Source: Ambrosia x helenae (lineage: Eukaryota > Streptophyta > Magnoliopsida > Asterales > Asteraceae). From it: DNA of 64,000 bases. Numbering within the stretch: the first letter of the stretch is position 1; the number at the start of each line of letters is the position of its first letter. The position numbers and the translations under genes are program-made. Below are positions 47,323-58,889 of the stretch, piece by piece. The stretch covers positions 65,835,656 through 65,899,655 of the forward strand of contig CM061233.1 in assembly GCA_030844895.1 (NCBI GenBank), given 5' to 3'. Below the pieces are notes generated by a model. The model did no database searches. It was not told the origin of the DNA and was given only the letters and a program-made list of their open reading frames with translations.

Positions 47323-50300
47323 TTACATTCTCCCCCCGTTAAGAGAATTCCGTCCCGGAATTCGCTTTGAGCTCTCCGGTATAGGGGTCTTCTTAAATAG
47401 GGCGGGATACTTTTGCTTCATCTGGTCCAGCCTTTCCCACGTGAACTCCGGTCCACGCTTGGCATTCCAACGCACTTTGACCAATCTGATCTTACTGCGT
47501 CTTAGCTTTTGGACCTTCCAATCGGTTACTTCGACTGGCTCTTCGACGAAGTGTAACTTGTCGTCAATGTGGATTTCGTCTGCGGGGATGATGAGGGTTT
47601 CGTCGGATAAGCACTTTTTCAAGTTCGACACATGGAACGTGTCGTGTACACCGTTAAGTTCTTGTGGTAACTTGAGCTTGTATGCTACGGGGCCTACTCT
47701 GGACAGGATTTCAAATGGTCCAACATATCGTGGGTTTAGCTTTCCGCGTTTCCCGAAACGCGCGACACCTTTCCACGGTGACACCTTTAGTAGGACCCTG
47801 TCTCCGACTTGAAATTCCAAAGGCTTCCTCCTCATGTCTGCGTAGCTTTTCTGTCGATCTCGTGCCGCTTTGAGACGTTCTCTAATCAGAAAGACCTTAT
47901 CCGTCGTTTCTTGAACAATTTCGGGCCCGGTAAGTTGCTTTTCGCCAACTTCGGCCCAACATAGAGGCGATCTGCACTTGCGTCCATATAGAGCTTCAAA
48001 AGGTGCAGCTTGAATGCTCGTGTGGTAGCTGTTGTTATACGAAAACTCTACCAGTGGCAAGTGAGTATCCCAATTTCCGCTGAAATCGATTGCGCATGCC
48101 CGTAGCATATCCTCCAGGGTCTGGATGGTTCGTTCACTCTGACCATCGGTTTGTGGATGATATGCGGTACTCATGTCCAGGCGAGTACCTAGGGCTTTAT
48201 TCAGACTTTCCCAAAATCTTGAGGTGAAACGACTATCTCGATCGGAGATGATAGAAATAGGTACACCGTGCTTTGACACAACTTCCTTAATGTACAAACG
48301 GGTTAGTTTCTCCAACTTATCCGTTTCGCGAATGGGGAGGAAGTGTGCAGATTTTGTCAATCGATCAACGATTACCCAGATCATATCATGGCCGCTTGCT
48401 GTCTTGGGCAATTTGGTGATGAAGTCCATAGTGATCCTTTCCCATTTCCATTCTGGTATTTCCGGTTGCTGGAGCAAACCGGATGGTCTCTGGTGCTCGG
48501 CCTTGACCTTCGCGCAAGTTAAGCATCGCGCAACATAAGCCGCTATGTCTCTCTTGAAATTCGGCCACCAGTAAAATTCCTTCAAATCATGGAACATTTT
48601 GTCTGCTCCGGGGTGAACCGAATATCGCGAACTGTGGGCTTCGGCCAATACCAGTTCACGCAATCCACCGTATACTGGTACCCAAATTCTGTTCATGAAA
48701 TACAGAGCTTGATCCGCTTTTGACTCCAGTGACTCAACCATCTTCCGCAATCTTTCTCCTTTGACATTCTCGGGTTTAAGAGCGTTAGTTTGAGCTTCAC
48801 GAATCCGATCAGTCAGGTTCGTGTGGATGGTTAGACCCAAAGCTCGGACACGCAGTGGCTTAACCCGTTCCTTGCGACTCAAGGCATCGGCTACAACGTT
48901 TGCCTTCCCGGGATGGTACTTTATCTCACAATCGTAATCGTTCAATAATTCGACCCATCTCCGTTGTCGCATGTTCAATTCCTTCTGGTCAAAGATGTGC
49001 TGCAAGCTTTTATGATCAGTGAAGATCGTACACTTGGTTCCGTACAGATAGTGTCTCCATATCTTGAGTGCGAATACCACGGCTCCTAGTTCCAGATCGT
49101 GTGTGGTGTAGTTCTTCTCGTGAAGTTTTAGCTGTCTGGAAGCATAGGCTATGACCTTCTCTCGCTGCATCAATACACAACCCAATCCCTGATGAGAGGC
49201 GTCACAGTAAACTACGAAGTCTTCTGTACCATCGGGGAGTGCTAGTATTGGTGCGCCACATAACTTATCCTTTAGCAACTGAAACGCTGCTTCCTGCTTT
49301 TCCGTCCATTCAAACTTTTTATCCTTTTGGGTTAGCATGGTTAAAGACTGTGCTATCTTAGAAAAGTTCTCGATGAACCTTCTGTAGTAACCCGCAAGGC
49401 CAAGAAATTGTCGTACTTCAGTAGGCGTCCTAGGGGCGTCCCAATTCTTGATTGCTTCGATCTTGGCGGGATCGACATGTATACCCCTTTCATTCACTAC
49501 GTGGCCTAAGAAGTGAACCTCTCGAATCCAAAAATCACATTTTGAAAACTTAGCATAGAGCTTCTCCTTGCGAAGTACCTCGAGGATTAATCGGAGATGT
49601 TCCTCGTGTTCCTCCTTCGTGCGTGAGTAGATCAAGATGTCATCAATGAAGACAATAACGAATTTGTCCAAGTATGGTTTGCACACTCGGTTCATCAAGT
49701 CCATGAAAACAGCTGGTGCGTTAGTTAAACCGAAGGGCATAACCAGAAACTCATAGTGTCCGTAACGAGTCCTGAATGCTGTTTTTGGCACGTCTTCTTC
49801 TTGAATACGTAACTGATGATAACCGGACCTTAGGTCGATCTTGGAGTAGAAACTGGATCCTTGAAGTTGATCAAACAAATCGTCGATCCTGGGAAGAGGA
49901 TAGCGATTTTTAATAGTCAGCTTGTTCAGTTCCCGATAGTCAATGCACATTCGAAAAGTGCCATCCTTCTTCTTCACGAATAAGACGGGAGCTCCCCAAG
50001 GTGAGAAGCTTGGTCTTATGAAACCTTTGTCCAACAACTCTTGCAGTTGTTCAGACAATTCCTGCATCTCCGAAGGAGCTAGGCGATATGGCGATCGCGC
50101 TACAGGTGCTGCTCCTGGAACAAGGTCGATACGAAACTCGACTTGTCGGGGTGGCGGCAATCCCGGCAAATCTTCTGGGAATACATCTGGAAAGTCTCTG
50201 GCTATCGGAATGTCTCCTAGCTTTCGCTCGTCAGCCTTCTTGTCTACTACGTGCGCCAAGAATGCGACGAGACCTTTCCTTAGGCACTTCCTGGCTTTCA

Positions 50301-51950
50301 TGCTGGTAATAATTCTCAGTGGCGTTCCACGCCTTTCCCCTTGGATCGATAGGGTTTCACCGCTTGCGAGGGGAACTTGAATTACTTTGTCATTGCACAC
50401 GACGATGGCGCGGTGTGCGGATAGCCAATCCATGCCAACGACTATGTCAAAGCTACCCAGTACGACTGGTAATAGCTCAATGTCAAACTCATGACCACAG
50501 AGATCCAACTTACAACCCTTTGCTACCTCTCGGGTTTCTATAGTCTTACCGTTAGCTAGTTCAATGGAATATGGTGTGTCTAGCTTACTAGTCTTTAAAC
50601 CAAGTAATCTTTTAAATTCGACAGATACGAAGCTAAAATCAGCGCCAGTATCAAACAATACTGAAGCATAATGACCATTTAGAGGGAACGTACCAGTGAC
50701 CACATTAGGGTCTTGTCGTGCGTCACCGGCACCAATCACGAATGCTCGCCCACGGGCTTGGTTGTTAAGTTTGGGGCAGTCCCTCTTCCAATGATCGAGC
50801 GATCCACATGAGAAACAGGGCCTCGCTCCACTGTTCTTTGGCGCTCCTGATCTGCAATCTTCAGTCTTGTGCCCCGAACGATGGCACTTACCGCAGATTA
50901 CTTCGTTCTTGCCCTGATAACCTTGCTTCCCATTATTTCCACGTCCAGTGGCTACATACCCTTTTCCCTTCTTCCCTGAACCTGATGATCCATCCTTCTT
51001 CCTTTCATCGCGCTTGCGCTTCCCAAACCTTGGCCTATTTCCCTGTTCACTTGACCCAACGGCTGAACTTGTACCCAGATTCTTACCCTCAACACTGCTG
51101 GACTCAGTAAGCTTCAACCCTGACACTTTCCGGATTAGAGTGCCCATTCGGATGGCGTCTTCCGTGAGGCTCAAAGCGAGATCGATAGCTTCACGCATGG
51201 TTGTAGGCTTGGAAGAAGTAACCATGCCGCGTATCTGTGGTGCCAGTCCGAAGAGGTACCTTTCCACCTTTTTGCTTTCCGGGGTGACCAGGCGAGGCAC
51301 TAACCGGGAGAGGTCATGGAATCTGGACGTGTAACCAGCTACGTCCGGTCCAATCATGGTGAGGTTCCAGAACTCAGTCTCTAGCTTCTGCACTTCACTT
51401 GCCGGACAGTACTCGGCGATCATTAGTTCTTTCAACTCCAACCATGATAAGGAGTAAGCAGCATCATCTCCCAGTGTCTGCACTTGGTTGTTCCACCAGG
51501 TCAGAACTTGGTCCAGAAACAGGTTGGTGGCGTACATGACAGCCTGTCGTGGGGTACAACTGCTAATACGAATCACAGCTTCGGTTTTCTCGAACCATTT
51601 GACTAGTCCGACAGAACCTTCGGTGCCGCTGAAATTCAGTGGTTTGCAGTCCAGGAAAGCTTTAAACGTGCAGCCACGTTCTCGTGAGGCCGTTTCTGCA
51701 ATAATAAAGCAATGTTAAATATAAGGTAGGAGTTTTCACGAAGACTCCTGTCGCATATACCCGACGTCTTCTTACCAGTAGGGGAGGTTTCGCGTCTGTC
51801 GCTCCCGGTTCGGTCTCGCGACCTTTCGGTGCGTGTGGCAATGTGTTCTGCGATAGCCTGAGCGATACGTCCCGAAACTAGGGTTTCGAGCTCTTCAGGT
51901 GTCGTGGGTAGTCTTTCGTTCCCACTGTTGCTTCTTGTGGCTGGTGCCAT
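47323..51950 (-). CDS. Gypsy gag-pol polyprotein with an 80-nt intron in gag
   Basis: Start ATG at 51950; exon 1 is 51950-51776, exon 2 is 51695-47323, total 1515 residues. The intron (51775-51696) has GTAAG at the 5' end and TTATTATTGCAG at the 3' end, and its removal brings the gag start (MAPATRSNSG) in phase with the conserved gag body (LDCKPLNFSGTEGSVGLVKW). Then follow two CCHC knuckles (CGKCHRSGHKTEDC, CFSCGSLDHWKRDC), protease (LFDTGADFSF), RT (FIDDILIYS), RNase H (CDAS, FTDHKSL, VADALSR), integrase (HHCC with CLTCAKVK, SDRDSRFTSRFW, HPQTDGQSERTIQ) and a C-terminal chromodomain-like tail (VKVRWNAKRGPEFTWER). No stop or frameshift is present. The stop codon TAA uses bases 3-5 of the 3' LTR. 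Confidence 0.93.
47328..47341 (-). other. Polypurine tract of the gypsy element
   Basis: Minus strand AACGGGGGGAGAA directly before the 3' LTR. It is also coding, as the last codons of the polyprotein (NGGRM). Confidence 0.85.
51696..51775 (-). other. Intron in gag (80 nt)
   Basis: Donor ACTG/GTAAGAAG and acceptor TTATTATTGCAG/AAACGG on the minus strand, with an AT-rich body. Its length is not a multiple of three and its removal restores the gag frame; unspliced RNA would give only a 104-residue N-terminal product. Confidence 0.75.
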
Positions 51951-52368
51951 GTTTCTTCAATAACCAATATCAAAGGTTAACAATCATTTATACAATATCA
52001 TCACATATATAGTATAAACAACCACACAACATATGAACACAATAATCACCATAACAACAACACGCAATCACAACATAAACAGAATAAGTAATAATAATCG
52101 TAGATAATCACAACACATATTTTACCATAACAAAAACTTCCATTAATTTCAATACCAAGTACAATGATTTGTTCGTAATAACAAAAACCGAGGATACCTT
52201 CCTCTTACATTGCTCTATGAAATACACTAGAAATATAATGTCATATGCCGGCACAATCCCGCTCGGCTAGGCAAAAAAATGCAGATGGGTGCTATAACCC
52301 ATGCTGTGCTATCATACTATTACTATTACTGCTATGTCTGCGAGTGATCTCCCAAAACGTCCCTGATG
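51951..52368 (-). other. Untranslated spacer between the upstream ORF and gag
   Basis: AC-rich on the plus strand (repeated ACAACA and AATCACAAC words). No frame of note. Confidence 0.6.
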
Positions 52369-53811
52369 CTACTGTGGCGGTGGCGGCGGCGGGTGCTGGT
52401 ACTGGTACTGAGGTGCGCACATGCTGATAGTCATACTGATCGCCATAATGCGATCGTACAAGAATTGGCGATGCGCAAAGTGTGCGTCGCCCGTAAGGCC
52501 ACAATGAGCATCCATGCTCAATAGTTCCTCAGCGTAATGTGCCAGTGCATCCCTGGCATCAATGATCCTGGCCCACATGAGCTGGGCCTGCTGCTCCACC
52601 TGACTCACGGTGCGCTGCACCGTGTCGGTGAGGGTCTGGAAATCTCTCTCCAGCGAGATCACCTTGGACCATGCGGGTCCTGTCAGTGGGGCCATCCCGT
52701 GGGGCTGCGACGGCCCTGGGATGTCAGTGTACGTCGGCTGAGACGGGCCGACAATATCGGGTATGGGTAGTGGGGTGAAGGGTGGGGCAAAGCCCGGTAA
52801 CCCAGTGAAGCAGTAGGGTGGTACCTGGTATGGGTCTCCCGCACCTAGAGTATACGGTGCAAATGGGGGTGTCACAAATGGGGCTCCTGCATCCATACTG
52901 AATGGTGCAGGTGGTGGGGTATGGAGCATCTCGGGTAGGGGTGGTAGTGTGGGAAAAGTGGTGATGGGTAGTGTCATGGATAAGGGTGTGGGGACTATAA
53001 GCTCGGCGAGTGGGACCATGAGAGGCTGGGTGGCAGTGACCCACTCTATAGTAGACATCACAGTGGTAGGGGTAGGAGGGCTAGCAGTGGCATGAGCTGC
53101 CAGTCCTGCTCGGTGCAACTCAGAACTGCGGGCTGAGCTGCCCTCAAGGATGTGCCCAGTAGAAGCTGGCCCATCCTGTGGTATGGGCTCGGGCACGGTA
53201 GGTAAGGTGGCTGGGGTAGCGGTAGCATGCCCTGTCATCGGAGCAACGTGCTCCTCCTGGCCTGCTGGTGGGATAGGCACAGCAATGTGCTCCACCGATG
53301 CAGTCGACTCATCGTCAGAGTCATCGGAGATCCACCCGTTATGTCCCCGGCAGACAGGCACAAGCCTCATGCCAGAGGGAACGGGGATAGGTGGGGTAGG
53401 TAAAGGCTCACGGTCGACTGGTGTGTGTCGGTAGTACGGAGACTCGACAGTCTCCGACCGTGTAGGGATAGGTCTCGAAGGACCTGCGCAACCTACAGGG
53501 AAGTCCCTGACGGCGCGGATAGGTAGTGCTGGCAGTGGTGCTGCCTGGAATGGCTCTAGAGGCAAGTCGGCCTCGGCCATTGGTAGGTCGGCCACGGCGG
53601 CCATGTCGTCTCCAGCGGGGGCCCACGCTGGGTCCTCGCTAGGGTCCGTCTCGTCGGAGCTATCTCCGTCGGCGCCCTCTATGGCAACATCAACATCCAT
53701 GTCGTCATCCTCGGGATCGAGTATCACTACCTCGACCGGCTCTGCTGGTGGTGCTGGGATGATCTGGAGGCTACTGTCGTAGCTCGGTGCTACGCTCCCT
53801 GCGTTCGACAT
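52369..53811 (-). CDS. Extra ORF upstream of gag, 480 residues, unknown function
   Basis: ATG at 53811 lies about 250 nt after the PBS and the frame ends at TAG 52369-52371, before gag and on the same strand. The protein is acidic at the start (DPEDDDMDVDV), then Pro-rich throughout (PPAGQEEHVAP, LPTVPEPIPQDGP), with a more ordered C-terminal part (WSKVISLERDFQTLTDTVQR, HRQFLYDRIMAISM) and a terminal Pro run. The C-terminal segment is predicted helical by composition. No known domain is recognised. GC content is much higher than in the flanking LTR. It could be an accessory gag-like or regulatory protein; an intact 480-codon frame in a young element argues that it is kept by selection. Confidence 0.8.
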   Translation of the reverse strand: MSNAGSVAPSYDSSLQIIPAPPAEPVEVVILDPEDDDMDVDVAIEGADGDSSDETDPSEDPAWAPAGDDMAAVADLPMAEADLPLEPFQAAPLPALPIRAVRDFPVGCAGPSRPIPTRSETVESPYYRHTPVDREPLPTPPIPVPSGMRLVPVCRGHNGWISDDSDDESTASVEHIAVPIPPAGQEEHVAPMTGHATATPATLPTVPEPIPQDGPASTGHILEGSSARSSELHRAGLAAHATASPPTPTTVMSTIEWVTATQPLMVPLAELIVPTPLSMTLPITTFPTLPPLPEMLHTPPPAPFSMDAGAPFVTPPFAPYTLGAGDPYQVPPYCFTGLPGFAPPFTPLPIPDIVGPSQPTYTDIPGPSQPHGMAPLTGPAWSKVISLERDFQTLTDTVQRTVSQVEQQAQLMWARIIDARDALAHYAEELLSMDAHCGLTGDAHFAHRQFLYDRIMAISMTISMCAPQYQYQHPPPPPPQ

Positions 53812-54060
53812 CCTGGCAAAAGCAACCGTACTAATATTTAAGTATTATTCGTTAGGTAGTTAAGGCACATATCTACGGTTCTCTTCCTAACCTTCTAACA
53901 ATAATAATACGTATACTTACCATGGCTAGCTTGGTCGGAATCTCCATATACCCAAATGGTCGTTGGAAAAATTTATTTTATTGCGTTTCGCATTTACTTT
54001 GAAAGATTTTGAACCAAATCCGGTTATAGTTTAGATTTTTAAAATGCTAATTCGCTATAA

Positions 54061-54077
54061 CCTTGGCTCTGATACCA
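54061..54077 (-). other. Primer-binding site of the gypsy element
   Basis: Minus strand TGGTATCAGAGCCAAGG, five bases from the 5' LTR (54083), matching initiator Met-tRNA. Confidence 0.93.
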
Positions 54078-54082
54078 CTTTC

Positions 54083-57000
54083 TGTCACACCACGTCTAAG
54101 GCGGAAACACGTGGCGCGACGGTTCAAAAGTATTAAGCCAAGTTTAATGCAAAGCACAATATTAATTAGAAAACGGGCATTTATTCAATGCTAATAATCA
54201 TGTCAAATTGTTAATACATAATCATAAATTGTTTTCGAAAACGATAAAGAGGCTTCTCCCTTTATCCCTAAATCCATGGAATAAAGAGATAAGACCCCGT
54301 CACGACATTTCCAACGCCCGATTTGGAGATATCCCCGACCCTGCTCGCCATGCTAACTTCCATCAATCAATTACCTGAAAGATATGTTTGAAAATCGTCA
54401 ATATATAAATATTGGTGAGTTCACAGGTTTTAATTTAATAAGTCTTTATAAAGTGGGAATATCCTTGTTATGACATTTATAGGAGTTGCAAAGTCCTACA
54501 ATTTACTTGAGCCTATAACCAAACCAAGACAATTAATAATGCCCCCGCCCAAAGTCGTTACTCGGTATTCCTACGACTTTATTTCAGAATAAGTGCACCC
54601 CAGGCATACGCCGATGCATAATCGACGCTATCGATTAGGGGTGGGCCTTGTCAGGCACCAATAGTACTATCCAAATATCCCTTTGGTTTCTCATTCCTGA
54701 ATAAATGATTATAGTGGGGAGGTCTCAACCCCGAGTGGCGATCTTTACTCAAGTATCCAACCCGTCATACAATCCCAACATATCTTTCCCCCGTAAAAAC
54801 GTTAAATAGTTTAGAAATGGGGCCGTGAGACTCACCTGTAACTGTGCTTGGCTCAAAGAAAATAGTAAAGTTTGTGATCCCGTACCTACAAAGGTTCTAG
54901 GCGTATAAGTCATTTACACCTATGGTGTATGTGCCTTGGCAAGTTGTACACCCAACTTCCCGACCACGTCTTTATCCCAATTCCCGTTTAATAGTTTCGT
55001 ATCCTAGGTTCAATGGCGACGGATTACCCTTTTCTTACAAGTCATATATTATTATTCTTATAATTATTCTTTATGACTTGTACAACATTATACTTGACAC
55101 GACTCCACCCAACGTATAATTATTTTCCCATTCAAATAATTATACTTAGGATCTTTTCGCTCAATATAAAGTGTTTTCTTATTAACCGACCCGACTTACT
55201 TTGCCACATATTTATTTTCCCATTTAAATAAATATGCTAAGTCTTTGTCGTTTGGTAACATAATCTTAACGCCCGACTAGACTTATCATACCGCACATTT
55301 ATTTTCCCATTTAAATAAATGTACTAGAATCTTGTCGGTATTCACGCGTTCGTAGATATATCTCATCTACTCGTCTCGGTTTTCCTTCTCGCACATCTAT
55401 TTTCCCATTTAAATAGATGTACTAGAATTCCGTCGGAAACGAGTATATGTACATATACCATCGCGTGGATACTACTTGTTAAGCTCATGTGTCGTTTAGC
55501 GTTTTTAGTTTGTTACGTTATGTTTCTCTTTTCCCACGAATATTGTTACTACACTTAGGAAAGTGTCACGCACGTTTCACCCTTGTTATATATATTTTAT
55601 TTTCGTAAAATATATATGTATATTTTTATCTCGACGTAATAAGTCCGTGTACGTTGGTTCGCGCGACTAAGTTTGTTAGCGTTTTTCATATTGATTTCCG
55701 TTGTGCGTTCTCATGGAAGTATTGTTCCAACTTCCGTTTCCGAACGTTTATCTCTCGGAACAATATATCATGTACGTTTAGTCCGACTCGTCCAACTTGT
55801 TACCAAAAACGTTTCCGATACTTTTATATTCCCATTTATATAGAAGTATCTTATTTTTGTACAAGTCTTTCCAAGTATTTATTTTATAAAATCTTACTTT
55901 ATAAAATACTCGCGTTACTCTATTTATTTTTATAAAACGTCCATTTTATAAAAATATACTTTTTACTTAAAATGCCCAAGTAGGTTATTATTATTTACCA
56001 ATTCGACCTTGTAAATCGTTACTTACACTTTTTGACACTAATATTTCTATTATTGTGTTTTTGGGCCAATAACTTCTAAAATATTCATTTTAGTCCATTG
56101 GTTTCCAAGTTTGTCATTTTAAATCCTTTAATTTACACTTGTAGCATTTTTCACTAAATCATTCATGGTTATTATCTTTCCTTCTACATTAGTGGACTTT
56201 GAAGAATCATTTTTACCATGTTTAGTTGTTTTTACTTCTTTTTACCTTTAAAGTTCTTCTAATCCATTCTAGATGCCAAAAACATGTTTATTTCATATCT
56301 TTACCCAAAACATCAACTTTTCACTCATCAAAGTGAGTGGACTTTGAAGAACTAGTTTTTCCATCTATGGCTTTCTAGTCCATTTTATTATTTTTATGAC
56401 ATTAACTAGTCATCTTATGATGATTAAAACCATATTTTATCACATTCAAGTCTTTTTCCCAAAACATGTTCCACTCATCTTCTAACCCAAGTGTTTATTA
56501 TTATTATTACATTTCCTCACAATATCACTTTTATTAACGTTAATTCAAGATTTCTTCATGTTATCATCCCTTTATTTTTATTCTTGTAAGATTCATCCTT
56601 TTTATTTTTCAAAACCATACTTTACCCATCAATGTACAACTTGCTCATAAACACTTAATATGAACATTAACAAACAAAACAAGATTGGAACTTACTACTA
56701 GCTCAAGGCTAGGGAAGACAAGAACCTTGATTTGGATGGGGTTTTAGTGTGTTCTTCCAATGGGTTAAGCTCCAAGCTCTTAACACACAAGAAGGGGTTT
56801 TGAAGGATGATGATCTAAAGGTAATTTGGAGTAGTAAAATTGCAAGAAAAGTGTTGGTGTGGGGGTGAAAAGCTACGGCCAAGAGGAAGAACAAGAGAGG
56901 ATTTTTGTGTTTTTCTTAAGTGTAATCTTGATGTTATCTTTTATAATCTCCTACTCAATCTCCAAAGATTACCACATCTTGCAAGGATTGGCTAGAAATA

Positions 57001-57788
57001 TTATGGAAGATTTATGCAAAGATTTTGAAAATCAAGTGGGATATGGGGAGGGTGTATGGCCGTGAGTTTTAAGAGAGAGAGGGAAGAAATGATTTGGTTA
57101 ATCCCATTGCCCAATCCCTTTGCATGCAACCTCATCATTAGTAATAATATGGAAGGATTAGGAAGTTATCCCACACAACCTCTCACCCAAGTGGGCCATG
57201 GCCGGCCCCCCTATGGCTCTTGGTGGGGTCCACTTTGCTAATTAACTTCCATATTATGTTTAAGTTAGTTCCTTCCGGGTACCGCCCGGGTATTTCTTAA
57301 TTTTTCGTCGCGTTTATCCTCAATATTAAAATGCCGTTAATATTTATAAAATTATGTCCAGTTAAATTACTGATAATTTATTTCGGTTTTTGTCGGGTGA
57401 ATTTACGTGTTACGCGCGTATCGGGTGCGGTACGCGCACTTTATTCGTTACCGGGAGATTTGTGCAATAAGCTTTTACGTATGGCTTTGGGTTTCCAAAA
57501 CTCATAATATTTTATGAAAATATTATTTATTTTATATTCCGGGTGTCCGGTGTTCGTTTCGCTTATTTCAGTTTTTACCGGGTAATCGCCAGTGTCCATA
57601 CCGGATAGTTTTGTCTGCGCACGATCCTATCATGCTTTGCTATTAAACTCATGCATTCCTATGCATTATTTGGGAATTCCTATCTTTCTAAGGCCTCAAT
57701 TAAATATTCAGCACATAATTACGGTTAATTACGTTAATCGCGTTTAATTAATTAGTACGGAATTACCTTAATTTTGCCGGTTGTTACA
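54083..57788 (-). repeat. 5' LTR of the 14.2-kb gypsy element
   Basis: Same length and, as far as I can see, same sequence as 43622-47327 (offset 10,461). It carries the active-copy promoter (TATA 56939-56945), stem-loop array (55036-55956) and putative intron (54375-54835). Confidence 0.95.
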
Positions 57789-57793
57789 ACTAT

Positions 57794-58436
57794 ATTTCTA
57801 CTTCTGACGCCAACTACAAAATATTGTACAACTGAGACGTTTTTTAAATGCAACATAGGTATCCGAGAAGCAATGGTTTGTGGTGTTTGTGATACTTTCT
57901 TAGTGGATTTTTTGCTATTTTTTTTTTTTTTTTTTGCAAATACAAGACTTTTGTCTCTCAATGTGTGTTTGTGCCTACCAATGATATTAGTTAGTTGATT
58001 GAGTAATGCTCCTTTTACTTATATATGGGTCACTTTAGATAATGTTCCTTCCTATAAACGGGTCAAATAAGGTAATAGTCGGTTAAAATGTTGTTTTAGT
58101 GGTGTAGGTTCATGTTTGTTTACATATAAATTGGTCGATTTGGGTAATGTTCCAACTTTTCAATGGGTCAAACAGGGTAAAAGTCGCCAATAGTGTGTTT
58201 ATGGTGGTTTGATTAGAGTGATGTTCCTTTTACTTATACATAGGCTATAGGTGAATTGGGGCGATCTTGCTTTTTCTTAACGGGTTGATTTGGGTAACGT
58301 TTGTCTTTTCAAATGTGTCAAATAGAATAAAATGTGCTTAAAGCTTTTTTAGCGTGTCGATTTGGGTAATGCTCATCTTCTCAGACGTGTCAAATTAAAT
58401 TGTGAAATATAGATGGTAGTTAGTTTCTTATTTTTA
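57794..58436. other. Host spacer with degenerate repeats
   Basis: From about 58020 to 58400 the words GATTTGGGTAA(T/C)GTT and GGGTCAAA(T/C)A(A/G)GGTAA recur irregularly, a decayed minisatellite. A T run is at 57919-57935. No gene is seen. Confidence 0.55.
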
Positions 58437-58880
58437 GGGGTAACTTTGTAAAATAGTAACCAACTTTTAAAAGTGTTTCAATTAGGTCACTCAACATTTT
58501 TTGTGTCTCAATTAGGTCACTCAACATTCACTTAGTATGTAAATTAGAGGTTTTTTCATCTATTTTGTAGGTAACTATGGTAATGTAGCTTTTTGTTTAT
58601 TTTTTTCCTCTTTATTAATGCCGACGTTAAGTGATGATGTGGATTTATCATATTTTTTTTAATTTTTTAATATAATTAACATGTTATTTTCGTTTTTTAA
58701 TACATTTACATATATTTAAAATCCTAACCCCAACATCTTCTCCTCCATGTCATTCTTGACACATACAAAATTTTACAAGACTCGATTTGAATGTTTAGTC
58801 ATGTAATTTGGCCAAAAAAAGGACGAGTGACCTAATTGGAACACTTTTGAAACTTGGTTACTATTCTATGAAATATTCCC
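58437..58880. mobile_element. Mutator-type MITE (444 bp)
   Basis: Terminal inverted repeats of about 55 bp share ATAGTAACCAA, AAAAGTGTT and CAATTAGGTCACTC. The 9-bp direct repeat TTATTTTTA flanks it (58428-58436, 58881-58889), the size of a Mutator target duplication. It has no coding capacity. Inside, AATTAGGTCACTCAACATT is doubled at 58480 and 58512. Confidence 0.85.
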
Positions 58881-58889
58881 TTATTTTTA

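Larger units (their letters stand above)
43622..47327 (-). repeat. 3' LTR of the 14.2-kb gypsy element
   Basis: In element direction it starts TGTAACAACCGG at 47327 and ends GTGGTGTGACA at 43622. A minus-strand TATA box (TATAAAA) is at 46478-46484. Downstream come the stem-loop array (45495-44575) and a putative intron (44374-43914). Confidence 0.95.
43622..57788 (-). mobile_element. Full-length Tekay-like Ty3/gypsy chromovirus (14,167 bp)
   Basis: Two LTRs of 3706 bp, TG...CA ends, target duplication ACTAT (43617-43621 and 57789-57793), PBS and polypurine tract, an open gag-pol frame and an extra upstream ORF, all on the minus strand. I found no difference between the LTRs by eye, and every open frame in one LTR recurs unchanged 10,461 bp away in the other. 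It is inserted in host sequence continuous across the site. It looks young and possibly autonomous. Confidence 0.96.
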
